A stretch of DNA of 59,156 nt, taken from assembly GCA_964510065.1 (NCBI GenBank), contig CAZEAC010000026.1, positions 1-59,156 on the forward strand. Reading direction: 5' to 3'. The translations under genes were made by a program, and so were the position numbers. Source of the DNA: CAZEAC01 sp964510065 (lineage in GTDB: Bacteria > Bdellovibrionota_C > UBA2361 > CAIXSY01). The notes below the pieces were generated by a model. It was not told where the DNA came from. It did no database searches and worked only from the letters and a program-made list of their open reading frames with translations. Shown here piece after piece: positions 1 to 5,701 of the stretch. Numbering within the stretch: position 1 is the first letter of the stretch; each line of letters starts with the position of its first letter.

Positions 1-202
1 TATGACCTTTCTGTTCGTAGCCTCGTACTTTTGTCCTCCCGCTTAGCCTTCAGCTCAGGCGGAAATCCGGCTTCCTTCTCACCTCACCTCACGGTGACGC
101 AATTGCCTTCGACTAACGGTTTCCCTCCATGATATACTTCATCAAGTTAGAGGGTGATTCGTCCGTTGGGACTTGCACCCTTAAGCTCACGCCCATGCGG
201 GG
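1..202. other. Left-edge segment without a recognisable gene
   Basis: No convincing gene is seen. The segment runs up to the first attC-like site and is probably the end of a cassette that begins outside the window. It has short stretches that read like structured non-coding DNA, for example a GGGACTTGCACCC run near 168-180 and a GCCCATGCGGGGC near 191-203. It might be the tail of a mobile element, such as a group IIC intron known to target attC sites, but I cannot show that. Confidence 0.3.
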
Positions 203-296
203 CGTACACCAAAGACGGAAACGGACAGAAGACCGCAAAGTGAAACAGTTATTTTATTGTCGAAGTGGTCTTCTGCCGCTTCGTCGGACGTTATAC
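203..296 (+). other. attC-like recombination site A
   Basis: The left arm reads gacg (214-217), extra G (218), aaacgg (219-224), extra A (225), cagaagacc (226-234). The right arm is its mirror, ggtcttctg (267-275), ccgctt, cgtc (282-285), without the two extra bases. A 4-nt spacer leads to the R' box GTTATAC (290-296). Two unpaired bases six nucleotides apart are the hallmark of integron attC sites. The R'' box is unclear (possibly CGTACAC, 203-209). It closely resembles the site at 5608-5701. Confidence 0.75.
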
Positions 297-331
297 GGCA
301 GAAAGTTTTGTCTCCTAAAATTGCAATTTCA

Positions 332-724
332 ATGACTCAAAAATCACCAGTGGCAAATTTAGACGGCCTTAATGATAAACTAAGTCCAGATCAGCAGGGC
401 TATTTTCGAACTACTTTCGCACTACTTAGAAATGAACTTGATGCGCAAGAAGCGCTCTTGTCTTCTGCGACCGTGATACTGGTCATCATGGCTTGGCGAT
501 CCAAAAATTGGGAAGTCTGTGTTGCAAGCTTGGTTGTCGTTCTATTTTCGGAAGCATCCTACGCTTTATTAGGAAAGAAATTTTCGCCTCTACTAGACGA
601 ATTTAGTCCTCAGCCGAAAGCGACCATCCTGAAGGAACTTTCTAAGCGCCTTTTTAGAGGTCGCGCCGCTGTATACTTCTGGGGGTTTTTTTTATACTTG
701 GTTTGGCAAATGATAACCGTATAA
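332..724 (+). CDS. Cassette protein, small membrane protein of unknown function
   Basis: A 130-residue protein of unrecognised family. It has a charged N-terminal part (about residues 1-45), then two or three hydrophobic stretches (about 46-80 and 110-130) that look like membrane segments, so it probably sits in the inner membrane. The gene fills one integron-type cassette: it starts 36 nt after the R' box GTTATAC (290-296), and its TAA stop (722-724) lies inside the matching R'' box GTATAAC (719-725). I chose the ATG at 332 because the longer frame from 257 runs back through attC. No strong ribosome binding site is seen, so it may rely on upstream transcription. Function unknown. Confidence 0.7.
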   Translation: MTQKSPVANLDGLNDKLSPDQQGYFRTTFALLRNELDAQEALLSSATVILVIMAWRSKNWEVCVASLVVVLFSEASYALLGKKFSPLLDEFSPQPKATILKELSKRLFRGRAAVYFWGFFLYLVWQMITV

Positions 725-821
725 CCAGAACAGAGGACAGGACGCGTAATCTGCCCTCGCCGTTCTTAAAGTGTGGCAATTGGCAGAGATTTGGGGCGCG
801 CCTGTCTCTGTAACGATCTAC
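719..821 (+). other. attC-like recombination site B
   Basis: R'' GTATAAC (719-725), then caga (731-734), extra G (735), gacagg (736-741), extra A (742), cgcg (743-746). The mirror arm is cgcg (797-800), cctgtc (801-806), tctg (807-810), spacer taac, and R' GATCTAC (815-821). R'' is the exact reverse complement of the R' that opens the preceding cassette (290-296), as expected when a cassette is excised as a circle. R' is non-canonical because it lacks GTT. Confidence 0.8.
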
Positions 822-847
822 CCGGATAAAGCTGTGAGAGTCATTTG

Positions 848-1111
848 ATGGAAAACAATAGGCAAAATTTGCGTGCCGCTTCTATTATATTCTCCCTCCT
901 TGCTGTCAGTCATTTCGGACTATATTTCATGAGTATGACGACCTCTCCAGCGCATTCCTTTAGGGATGCTATTGGTGCACTAGCTTTCTCTGCATTATTG
1001 TGGCCAACGGACAATGCTAGTTTACGTCAACGAAAGTTAATTTTGACGATTTTGGTTATTTTAGGGTGTTTCGTTTGGAGCTTTTACAGCGTTTACCGGA
1101 GCTTTAATTAA
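848..1111 (+). CDS. Cassette protein, small membrane protein
   Basis: An 87-residue protein with two hydrophobic stretches (about residues 11-30 and 65-82) separated by a polar loop, so probably a two-pass membrane protein. No family is recognised. I chose the ATG at 848; a TTG directly before it would add one residue. It is the only gene between the R' box GATCTAC (815-821) and the R'' box GTAGATC (1119-1125), which are exact reverse complements, so this is one cassette. The stop lies 8 nt before the R'' box. Function unknown; cassette proteins of this size are often orphan. Confidence 0.65.
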   Translation: MENNRQNLRAASIIFSLLAVSHFGLYFMSMTTSPAHSFRDAIGALAFSALLWPTDNASLRQRKLILTILVILGCFVWSFYSVYRSFN

Positions 1112-1118
1112 ACCGTGG

Positions 1119-1204
1119 GTAGATCAATCCTGAGCAAAAGACTGCCCCGCCAGCAGAGTTTTTGAGTATACTGAGGAAGGCAGCTTTTGTCAGAAACGAT
1201 CTAC
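1119..1204 (+). other. attC-like recombination site C
   Basis: R'' GTAGATC (1119-1125), spacer aatc, ctga (1130-1133), extra G (1134), caaaag (1135-1140), extra A (1141), ctgcc (1142-1146). Mirror arm ggcag (1179-1183), cttttg (1184-1189), tcag (1190-1193), spacer aaac, R' GATCTAC (1198-1204). All arm bases pair except the two extra ones. The architecture is that of an integron attC, but the core box is GTAGATC rather than RYYYAAC. Confidence 0.82.
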
Positions 1205-1224
1205 CCTGTCGCCACGTTACACAA

Positions 1225-1599
1225 ATGAATCTCTTTAAAAGCCCGTTCACGCCCGTCATTTTCGCCTTTTTTATGGTACTGACGCCGTGGCTTCTCTCTG
1301 CCGGCAATGCACTACCAGCCAAGTGGGGCAACTGCACTATCACATACGACTCTCCATTTATTTCGAGCGCATGTTCTACCTCTCATTCGACAGAGGAGCC
1401 ACCGCGGCGCACAGCGGCACAGTTTGGATTTGTTTCCCTTCTAATTCTTGGCGCATTTTTAGTTGCAAGTGCCGATTTAGGCGCGGTGTTGTCCCTATTG
1501 TGGTCAGAGCACCGTCTCGAGCGAGGACTTCTGATTCGCGGAAGTAGTATCTACATTTTTAGTGTCTTGGCAGCGTTTCTTGTGCTTAAGTTGGGGTAG
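1225..1599 (+). CDS. Cassette protein, exported or membrane-anchored, unknown
   Basis: A 124-residue protein starting at ATG 1225, 20 nt after the R' box. The N-terminus (about residues 8-26) is a hydrophobic signal-like segment followed by small residues. Two cysteines then lie in a polar region that could be outside the membrane, and two more hydrophobic stretches (about 70-90 and 105-122) follow. A longer frame back to 1162 would read through attC, so I reject it. The TAG stop (1597-1599) lies inside the R'' box GTAGATC (1596-1602). No family recognised; likely a membrane protein with a periplasmic segment. Confidence 0.65.
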   Translation: MNLFKSPFTPVIFAFFMVLTPWLLSAGNALPAKWGNCTITYDSPFISSACSTSHSTEEPPRRTAAQFGFVSLLILGAFLVASADLGAVLSLLWSEHRLERGLLIRGSSIYIFSVLAAFLVLKLG

Positions 1600-1680
1600 A
1601 TCAATTCCGAGAACCACAGCGCGATAGTTTAGGTTGTGAACTTAATGTATATTTGGCGCGTGGTTTCGGAAGCGATCTAC
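1596..1680 (+). other. attC-like recombination site D
   Basis: R'' GTAGATC (1596-1602), spacer aatt, ccga (1607-1610), extra G (1611), aaccac (1612-1617), extra A (1618), gcgc (1619-1622). Mirror arm gcgc (1656-1659), gtggtt (1660-1665), tcgg (1666-1669), spacer aagc, R' GATCTAC (1674-1680). The arms of sites B, C and D differ fully in sequence yet keep the same geometry, which points to selection on the fold. Confidence 0.82.
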
Positions 1681-1691
1681 GCCAATAAGAT

Positions 1692-2009
1692 ATGAGTTGG
1701 TATTCCGTTGAAATACTTTTTCAAAGCCTGCATCCCGACAGCCCAGGAAACGACTGGCTTTGGGAGGATCGCATAGTGTTATTTAGTGCGGACGACGAGA
1801 ATGGTGCTAAGGCCAAGGCTGAACAATATGCGCGCAAGGCCGAGCATGAATTCGTTGCTGCTGAAGGCGGGCGCTGTCAATGGAAATTCGTTCGACTTGG
1901 TGACTGCCAGGAACTTGAGGCGAGCTTATTATCAGACGAACTGGAGATATTTCATAAATTTCTCAAGACTGAGGAAGTTGAGAGTATTTCAAAGCCTTTT
2001 GAAGATTAG
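1692..2009 (+). CDS. DUF4288-like cassette protein
   Basis: A 105-residue soluble protein. The opening MSWYSVEILFQS, the middle (IVLFSADDENGAKAKAEQYA), the WKFVRLGD stretch and the acidic tail match my memory of the DUF4288 family, small proteins of unknown function often found beside mobile or defence genes. It starts at ATG 1692, 11 nt after R' GATCTAC (1674-1680). Its TAG (2007-2009) is 3 nt before the R'' box GTAGATC (2013-2019), so it fills a cassette. A second member of the same family is in the cassette at 3942-4322. Role unknown. Confidence 0.7.
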   Translation: MSWYSVEILFQSLHPDSPGNDWLWEDRIVLFSADDENGAKAKAEQYARKAEHEFVAAEGGRCQWKFVRLGDCQELEASLLSDELEIFHKFLKTEEVESISKPFED

Positions 2010-2012
2010 GGC

Positions 2013-2035
2013 GTAGATCAAATCTTAGCTGCGGA
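2013..2035 (+). other. Broken attC-like site E (left half only)
   Basis: R'' GTAGATC (2013-2019) matches the R' that opens the DUF4288 cassette. After spacer aaat comes ctta, G (2028), ctgcgg (2029-2034) and A (2035), the same geometry as the complete sites. The mirror arm and R' are not found downstream; instead an IS91-type transposase frame begins here. A local hairpin (ctgcgg with ccgcag at 2042-2047) exists but does not restore an R' box. The site seems to have been cut by the transposable element. Confidence 0.55.
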
Positions 2036-3330
2036 GCGGCACCGCAGTTTCGGTAAAATTGGTGGCGGTATCGAGGAGTGCCAGAACTGTGGCGAGCGAC
2101 TTGCCCGGTATAATTCCTGCCGCACCCGGGGCTGTCCGCAGTGCGAGGGGAGTAAGGAGGCACAGTGGCTTCTTTCCCGAGAGTCTGAGATTCTTCCCAC
2201 TCCGTACTTTCATCTGGTGTTTACGCTACCGCACATCTTTAATGAGCTTTTCCTGCATAATACAAGAATCTGTTCTTCGATATTCTTTCGTGCAGTATCA
2301 AAGACACTGCTTACTGTCGGAAAAAACCGGTTTCAGGGGAAGCTCGGTTTTTTCTGTGTGCTGCATAGCTGGGGGCAGCTCTTGGGGCTTCACTACCATA
2401 TCCATTGTGTCATGCCGGGGGGAGCGCTCAAAGATGACGGCGCTTGGGTCAGAAGCTCCAAGAAGAAGCGCTATTTTCTTCCGGAGCGGGTGCTGATCAA
2501 AGTGTTTCAGGGAATTTTCTTTCGTGCCCTTCGCACCGCGCAGCGTCAGGGCAAGATTACGTTTGCCGGAGACTTGAATGCGCTTATTGCCGAATCGCTC
2601 AAAAAACGGTGGGTAATTCACACGGAGGCTCCCTTCGGTTCGCCGCTTTTGCTCTTAAAGTACCTGGCACGCTATACCCGGAAAGTTGCCTGTGCAAATT
2701 CGAGGCTTGTTTCACTCAAAGACGGCGTACTGACTTTCTCGTGGAAAGACTATGCGCACGGTGCTTTACAAAAGCTCTGTGCGCTGTCCGCGGTAGAGTT
2801 TATCCGCAGATACTTGCTGCACATTCCGCCTCCGGGCTTTATGCGTATTCGTTACTATGGGTTCATGACCGGAAAAAACAGAAAAGCACGGATGCTGGCG
2901 CTGCGTGAAGCGATCTTGGGGCTCTTGCCTGAGTTACCTATGCCCAAAAGCGATGGCTCTTTTGTCCCGGGGCGCTGCCCCTGTTGTGGCTGCATCGCGC
3001 TCAAGGTTATTGCTACCTTGCTTCCCGGTATTTTGCTTTTAAAGGATTCTTCATGACCGGTTCGGCACAATTCGGTTGTTGCTCCCTCTGCTTCAGAGAG
3101 CTATGCACAGGTCTACCAACTGTTCGATCCTTCTCACTTTTTCTGCCCCTTCCGGCGCTTCGTCTACACTCTCCGCTTTGCTTAGACTCTCACTTTCGCG
3201 CTATCATTACCCTATAGAAAGTTTCGTGCCACCTTCCCGCGGCCCGGTTCAACCGAGTATTGCTCCGCTCCCTCTTACGGCAGCGGCTCAATCTCAACCT
3301 CCGTCGCGGAGCGGCGCAATACTTAATATT
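2020..3330 (+). mobile_element. Remnant of an IS91-type element inside the cassette array
   Basis: The element is defined by its transposase (2028-3056) and about 270 bp of non-coding DNA after it. The left end abuts the broken attC at 2013-2035. The right end is not precise; gene-like sequence resumes by 3341. IS91-family elements (including ISCR) move by rolling circle and lack terminal inverted repeats, so no ends or target duplications are expected. Boundaries are approximate. Confidence 0.6.
2028..3056 (+). pseudogene. IS91-family (HUH/Y2) transposase, 5'-truncated
   Basis: The frame encodes about 340 residues of an IS91-type transposase. In order: a zinc-binding motif (CQNCG ... CRTRGCPQC, about 2085-2144), the PYFHLVFTLPH block (about 2202-2234), the HUH motif LHYHIHCVMPGG (about 2391-2426), the tyrosine region KYLARYTRKVACANSRL, the RIRYYGFM block, and a C-terminal CPCCG motif. 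The C-terminus looks complete. The usual N-terminal residues are missing: the frame is open only back to the TAG at 2007-2009 of the preceding cassette gene, and no ATG, GTG or TTG occurs in frame before GTG 2217, which is inside the conserved domain. I therefore call it inactive or at best expressed from an internal start. Confidence 0.75.
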
Positions 3331-3622
3331 ACCAAGGAAGCTGCTTGTAGCAGCTGAGTTCGACTGGGATGTCAGCAATGTCGAAAAAAATTGGATTAAG
3401 CACGGAGTTTCGCCTCTTGAGTGTGAGGAGGTATTCTTTAACCAACCGTTGATTGTGACGACTGACGAGAAGCACTCTTTGCACGAAGAGCGATACTTTG
3501 TATTAGGCAGGACTGATGCAGATAGATATTTGTTTGTTGTCTTCACGCTTCGCGGTAAGAAAATTCGCGTAATATCAGCACGAGATATGAGTCGGAAAGA
3601 GAGGAAAATATATGGCACGTAA
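3260..3622 (+). CDS. BrnT-family toxin
   Basis: The C-terminal 90 residues match BrnT, a RelE-fold ribonuclease toxin: EFDWDVSNVEKNWIKHGVS, then EEVFFNQPL, EERYFVLGRT, LFVVFTLRGKKIRVISARDMSRKERKIY. BrnT stops growth by cutting RNA and is held by BrnA. Homology starts near 3356. No ATG, GTG or TTG lies just upstream in frame; the first is TTG 3260, which would add residues coded by the IS91 flank. The native start may have been lost when the element inserted, or a CTG (3341) after aaggaag may serve. The end overlaps brnA by 11 nt (3612-3622), as in known brnTA operons. Confidence 0.75.
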   Translation: MLRSLLRQRLNLNLRRGAAQYLILPRKLLVAAEFDWDVSNVEKNWIKHGVSPLECEEVFFNQPLIVTTDEKHSLHEERYFVLGRTDADRYLFVVFTLRGKKIRVISARDMSRKERKIYGT

Positions 3623-3929
3623 ACGATTCCCAAGTTCTTCGTCCGAAACTCAAGAGCAGGCGTTTTGGGCTAAGCATGATTCAACGGACTTTATTGATTG
3701 GCGCAAGGGGCAAGTTGGTGTCTTCCCTGAACTGAAGCCCTCGACTAAGACCATCTCACTTCGGCTGCCGGAATCTCTTCTTGCCGCGCTCAAGATTCTG
3801 GCGAACAAGAGAGACGTGCCTTATCAGTCGCTCATGAAGATATTCCTTTCTGAACGAATCAACGAAGAGATTGGAGAAGGGGATAACAAACGTGTGCTGC
3901 GGACCGCGAAGCGCGCCCGCACACACTAG
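3612..3929 (+). CDS. BrnA-family antitoxin
   Basis: A 105-residue protein with the usual BrnA layout: a flexible N-terminus (FWAKHDSTDFIDW) that binds the toxin, and a C-terminal ribbon-helix-helix domain (KTISLRLPESLLAALKILANKRDVPYQSLMKIFLSERI). BrnA neutralises BrnT and represses its own operon. It starts with ATG 3612 inside the end of brnT. The last 15 or so residues are coded by the attC site at 3881-3938, and the TAG stop lies in that site's right arm. This unusual C-terminal tail is an effect of the cassette format. TA modules are common in cassette arrays, where they help stabilise the array. Confidence 0.8.
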   Translation: MARKRFPSSSSETQEQAFWAKHDSTDFIDWRKGQVGVFPELKPSTKTISLRLPESLLAALKILANKRDVPYQSLMKIFLSERINEEIGEGDNKRVLRTAKRARTH

Positions 3930-3938
3930 ACGTTAGGC
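3881..3938 (+). other. attC-like recombination site F (inside the end of brnA)
   Basis: R'' GGATAAC (3881-3887), spacer aaac, gtgt (3892-3895), extra G (3896), ctgcgg (3897-3902), extra A (3903), ccgcg. Mirror arm ccgcac (3917-3922), acac (3923-3926), then R' GTTAGGC (3932-3938), which fits the canonical GTTRRRY. At 58 bp it is a short site. The R' expected at the start of the brnTA cassette (GTTATCC) is not found, consistent with loss at the IS91 insertion. Confidence 0.75.
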
Positions 3939-3941
3939 CGC

Positions 3942-4322
3942 ATGACTAAGTCCAAAAATATTTCGCCCGTTGGATGGTATGTCGGCTCGTACCTTCTGCG
4001 ATTTATCGAGCTTGCCGAACCAGGGAACAACAATCTGAAGAAAAGATTCCTTACGTGGGAGAATACTGTAATTGTTAAGGCGCGCAGCTTGAATCGCGCA
4101 TATGACAAAGTAGTCGCGCTAGCAAAGCAGCACACAAAGCCGTACAAGGGTGGTCCAAGTCCGGGAGTGGAGGTGCGGTGGGTTTTTGAAGGAGTTACCG
4201 AATTACTTCCGATATATGAGAAATTGGAGGACGGGGCCGAGATTATGTGGGCAGAGCACGCCCCCAAAACTCTAAAAAAGATTCGATCTAGGGCCAAGAA
4301 GAAGATACAATTTCATCAGTAA
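3942..4322 (+). CDS. DUF4288-like cassette protein
   Basis: A 126-residue protein: GWYVGSYLLRFIEL, ending of the first strand; TWENTVIVKARSLNRAYDKVVALA in the middle; VRWVFEGVTELLPIYEKLEDGAEIMW toward the end. This pattern matches DUF4288-like proteins, and it is a distant relative of the 1692-2009 product. The ATG lies only 3 nt after R' GTTAGGC (3932-3938), so there is no room for a leader or ribosome binding site of its own within the cassette. The R'' box GCCTAAC (4331-4337) is the exact reverse complement of that R'. Function unknown. Confidence 0.75.
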   Translation: MTKSKNISPVGWYVGSYLLRFIELAEPGNNNLKKRFLTWENTVIVKARSLNRAYDKVVALAKQHTKPYKGGPSPGVEVRWVFEGVTELLPIYEKLEDGAEIMWAEHAPKTLKKIRSRAKKKIQFHQ

Positions 4323-4330
4323 AAAATGCG

Positions 4331-4416
4331 GCCTAACAAAGACCGAGCCGCGGAGCAGTGGAGCCGTGTTGGTGAATATGAAGATCTATTGCCGCCCGCA
4401 GTCGGCAACATTATCC
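4331..4416 (+). other. attC-like recombination site G
   Basis: R'' GCCTAAC (4331-4337) fits RYYYAAC. Then ccga (4343-4346), extra G (4347), ccgcgg (4348-4353), extra A (4354), gcagtgg. Mirror arm ttgccgc (4389-4395), ccgcag (4396-4401), tcgg (4402-4405), spacer caac, and R' ATTATCC (4410-4416). R' has A where the conserved G should be; the cut falls after this base in the integron reaction, so a mutated R' could be poorly active. Confidence 0.75.
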
Positions 4417-4968
4417 CTTTCTACCAAATCCAAATGGCTTCTTTGAACTTGAAAGTGGCAAGTTCATCAGCTGATCGACTGTGAAGCGGATCGCCTGAAA
4501 TTCTTCTTCAGTATCGTGAAAACCGCGAGCTGCGCGCGCCTCAGGCCTTTCTAATCTTAGTTTTAGTTCGCGATGCTCTGAGATAATTTCGCGCGCATGA
4601 ATAAACGCCCTCACGACCAAAATGCTTGTTTCAATTGCGACACGGCTGTTTAAGACCATCGCCGCCATGATTGCGCCATGTTCGGTAAATGCAAGCGGCA
4701 AGGTGCTTGAAAATTTGAGTTTTTGAAGGTAGTCGCATTTTGCGACCACCTCGTCCATTTCCTCTTTAGTTAACTGCAACACGAAATCTGCTGGGAAACG
4801 GTCGCTATTTCGCTTTACTTATTCCTTTAGACGTTTCGTTTTAACGCCGTAAAGAGCCGCCAAATCTGTATCCATAATTACTCTTAGGCCACGAATTGAA
4901 ATAATATACGGCTTTGCGGTTTCGCCGCTTTGCTGTCTGGTAACAACTTGATTTCTGCGCTTTTCCAT
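4411..4968 (-). pseudogene. ORF6N-domain protein, interrupted by one in-frame stop codon
   Basis: On the minus strand from ATG 4968 the frame gives MEKRRNQVVTRQQ ... YIISIRGLRVIMDTDLAALYG ... TKRLKE, then TAA (4821-4819), then in the same frame VKRNSDRFPADFVLQLTKEE ... LPLAFTEHGAIMAAMVLNS. This is a complete ORF6N domain plus C-terminal helix region. In relatives the stop position is a Gln (RLNEQVKRN), so a single CAA to TAA change explains it. ORF6N is a phage-type DNA-binding domain. The gene is antiparallel to the other cassettes, and its stop codon overlaps the R' box at 4410-4416. A fragment from GTG 4782 could still be translated. Confidence 0.8.
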
Positions 4969-5053
4969 GCTTTTCCATCTCCCCTAATGTCTTCGTGCAA
5001 ACCAGCTGCATATTTATCGTAGAAAGCTCAGAAAAGTTTCCTCAAAATAAGGG

Positions 5054-5174
5054 GGATAACAAGGTAGAGCAGGCGGATTTTTGCCGCACTGTTCTACTTG
5101 AGTAAGAAGAACTTCAGGCCTAGGATATGTAAAGTTTAAGGAGCGGCAAAAACCGCTGTCTTGCAATCGTATCC
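5054..5174 (+). other. attC-like recombination site H (long form)
   Basis: R'' GGATAAC (5054-5060). The left arm aggcgg, extra A (5077), tttttgccgc (5078-5087) pairs with gcggcaaaaa (5143-5152) and ccgctg (5153-5158). The R' box is near CGTATCC (5168-5174), one change from the expected GTTATCC type. The variable middle is longer than in the other sites. The outer 4-nt arm and unpaired G are less clear here. It closes the cassette with the inverted ORF6N gene. Confidence 0.6.
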
Positions 5175-5197
5175 GCCAGATATTTATGGAGTGCAGT

Positions 5198-5653
5198 ATG
5201 TCTAAAACAGTCACGACCAATCAGCTCCGCACATTGGTTAAAGAGAAGATCGAGAAGGCCGACGGCGTAGTATATGGTGAATTTCCATTCGGTGAAGAGA
5301 CGTTCGTTGCATCGATCGGGGGACGCACACATGCTTCTCGGGAGATCTCAGATTCTGTGAGCAAACTGACCGGTGCACGGCTGGAGGATTTTGAAGTCAA
5401 AGATCGTGTAGTGTTCTTTAACATGAAGCAACGCATCGACAAGCCATTCACTGCGGATACGGTGCTGTTAAAAAAACCAGCATCGCCGAAGCCCGGGACG
5501 AAGTATACGGCGTGGTCGCAGGTCAGCTTGAACTTGACGTTACGCAGCCTTGCGGATCAATTGAAGGCTCGCGGCATCGAAGTTATCTCAGAAACTACGC
5601 CTCAGGCGGATAACCCGCGACGGAAACGGACAGAAGATCGCAAAATGAAATAA
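5198..5653 (+). CDS. Cassette protein of unknown function
   Basis: A 151-residue soluble protein, no family recognised. It has a helix-rich lysine/glutamate start (NQLRTLVKEKIEKADGV), a GEFPFGEETFVASIGGRTHASREISDSVSKLTG middle, and a C-terminal stretch LNLTLRSLADQLKARGIEVISE. ATG 5198 is preceded by a GGAG (5188-5191) at good spacing; ATG 5186 would add four residues. The last ~15 residues (ADNPRRKRTEDRKMK) are coded by attC site I, so the ancestral protein was probably shorter or ended differently. The cassette runs from R' near 5168 to R'' GGATAAC (5608-5614). Confidence 0.65.
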   Translation: MSKTVTTNQLRTLVKEKIEKADGVVYGEFPFGEETFVASIGGRTHASREISDSVSKLTGARLEDFEVKDRVVFFNMKQRIDKPFTADTVLLKKPASPKPGTKYTAWSQVSLNLTLRSLADQLKARGIEVISETTPQADNPRRKRTEDRKMK

Positions 5654-5701
5654 TAATTTAGTTGACGAAGTGGTCGTCTGCCGCTTCGTCGGATGTTATG
5701 G
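5608..5701 (+). other. attC-like recombination site I
   Basis: R'' GGATAAC (5608-5614), spacer ccgc, gacg (5619-5622), extra G (5623), aaacgg (5624-5629), extra A (5630), cagaagatc. Mirror arm gtcgtctg, ccgctt (5681-5686), cgtc (5687-5690), spacer ggat, R' GTTATGG (5695-5701). Arms are nearly identical to site A (203-296), so these two sites share an ancestor. The ATG of the next gene is inside R'. Confidence 0.8.

Noticed and set aside
129..335. 68-codon frame at the left edge
   Set aside because: It runs through attC site A and has no conserved features.
2059..2496. Other-frame open reading frames over the IS91 transposase
   Set aside because: Only the frame with zinc, HUH and Tyr motifs shows protein conservation.
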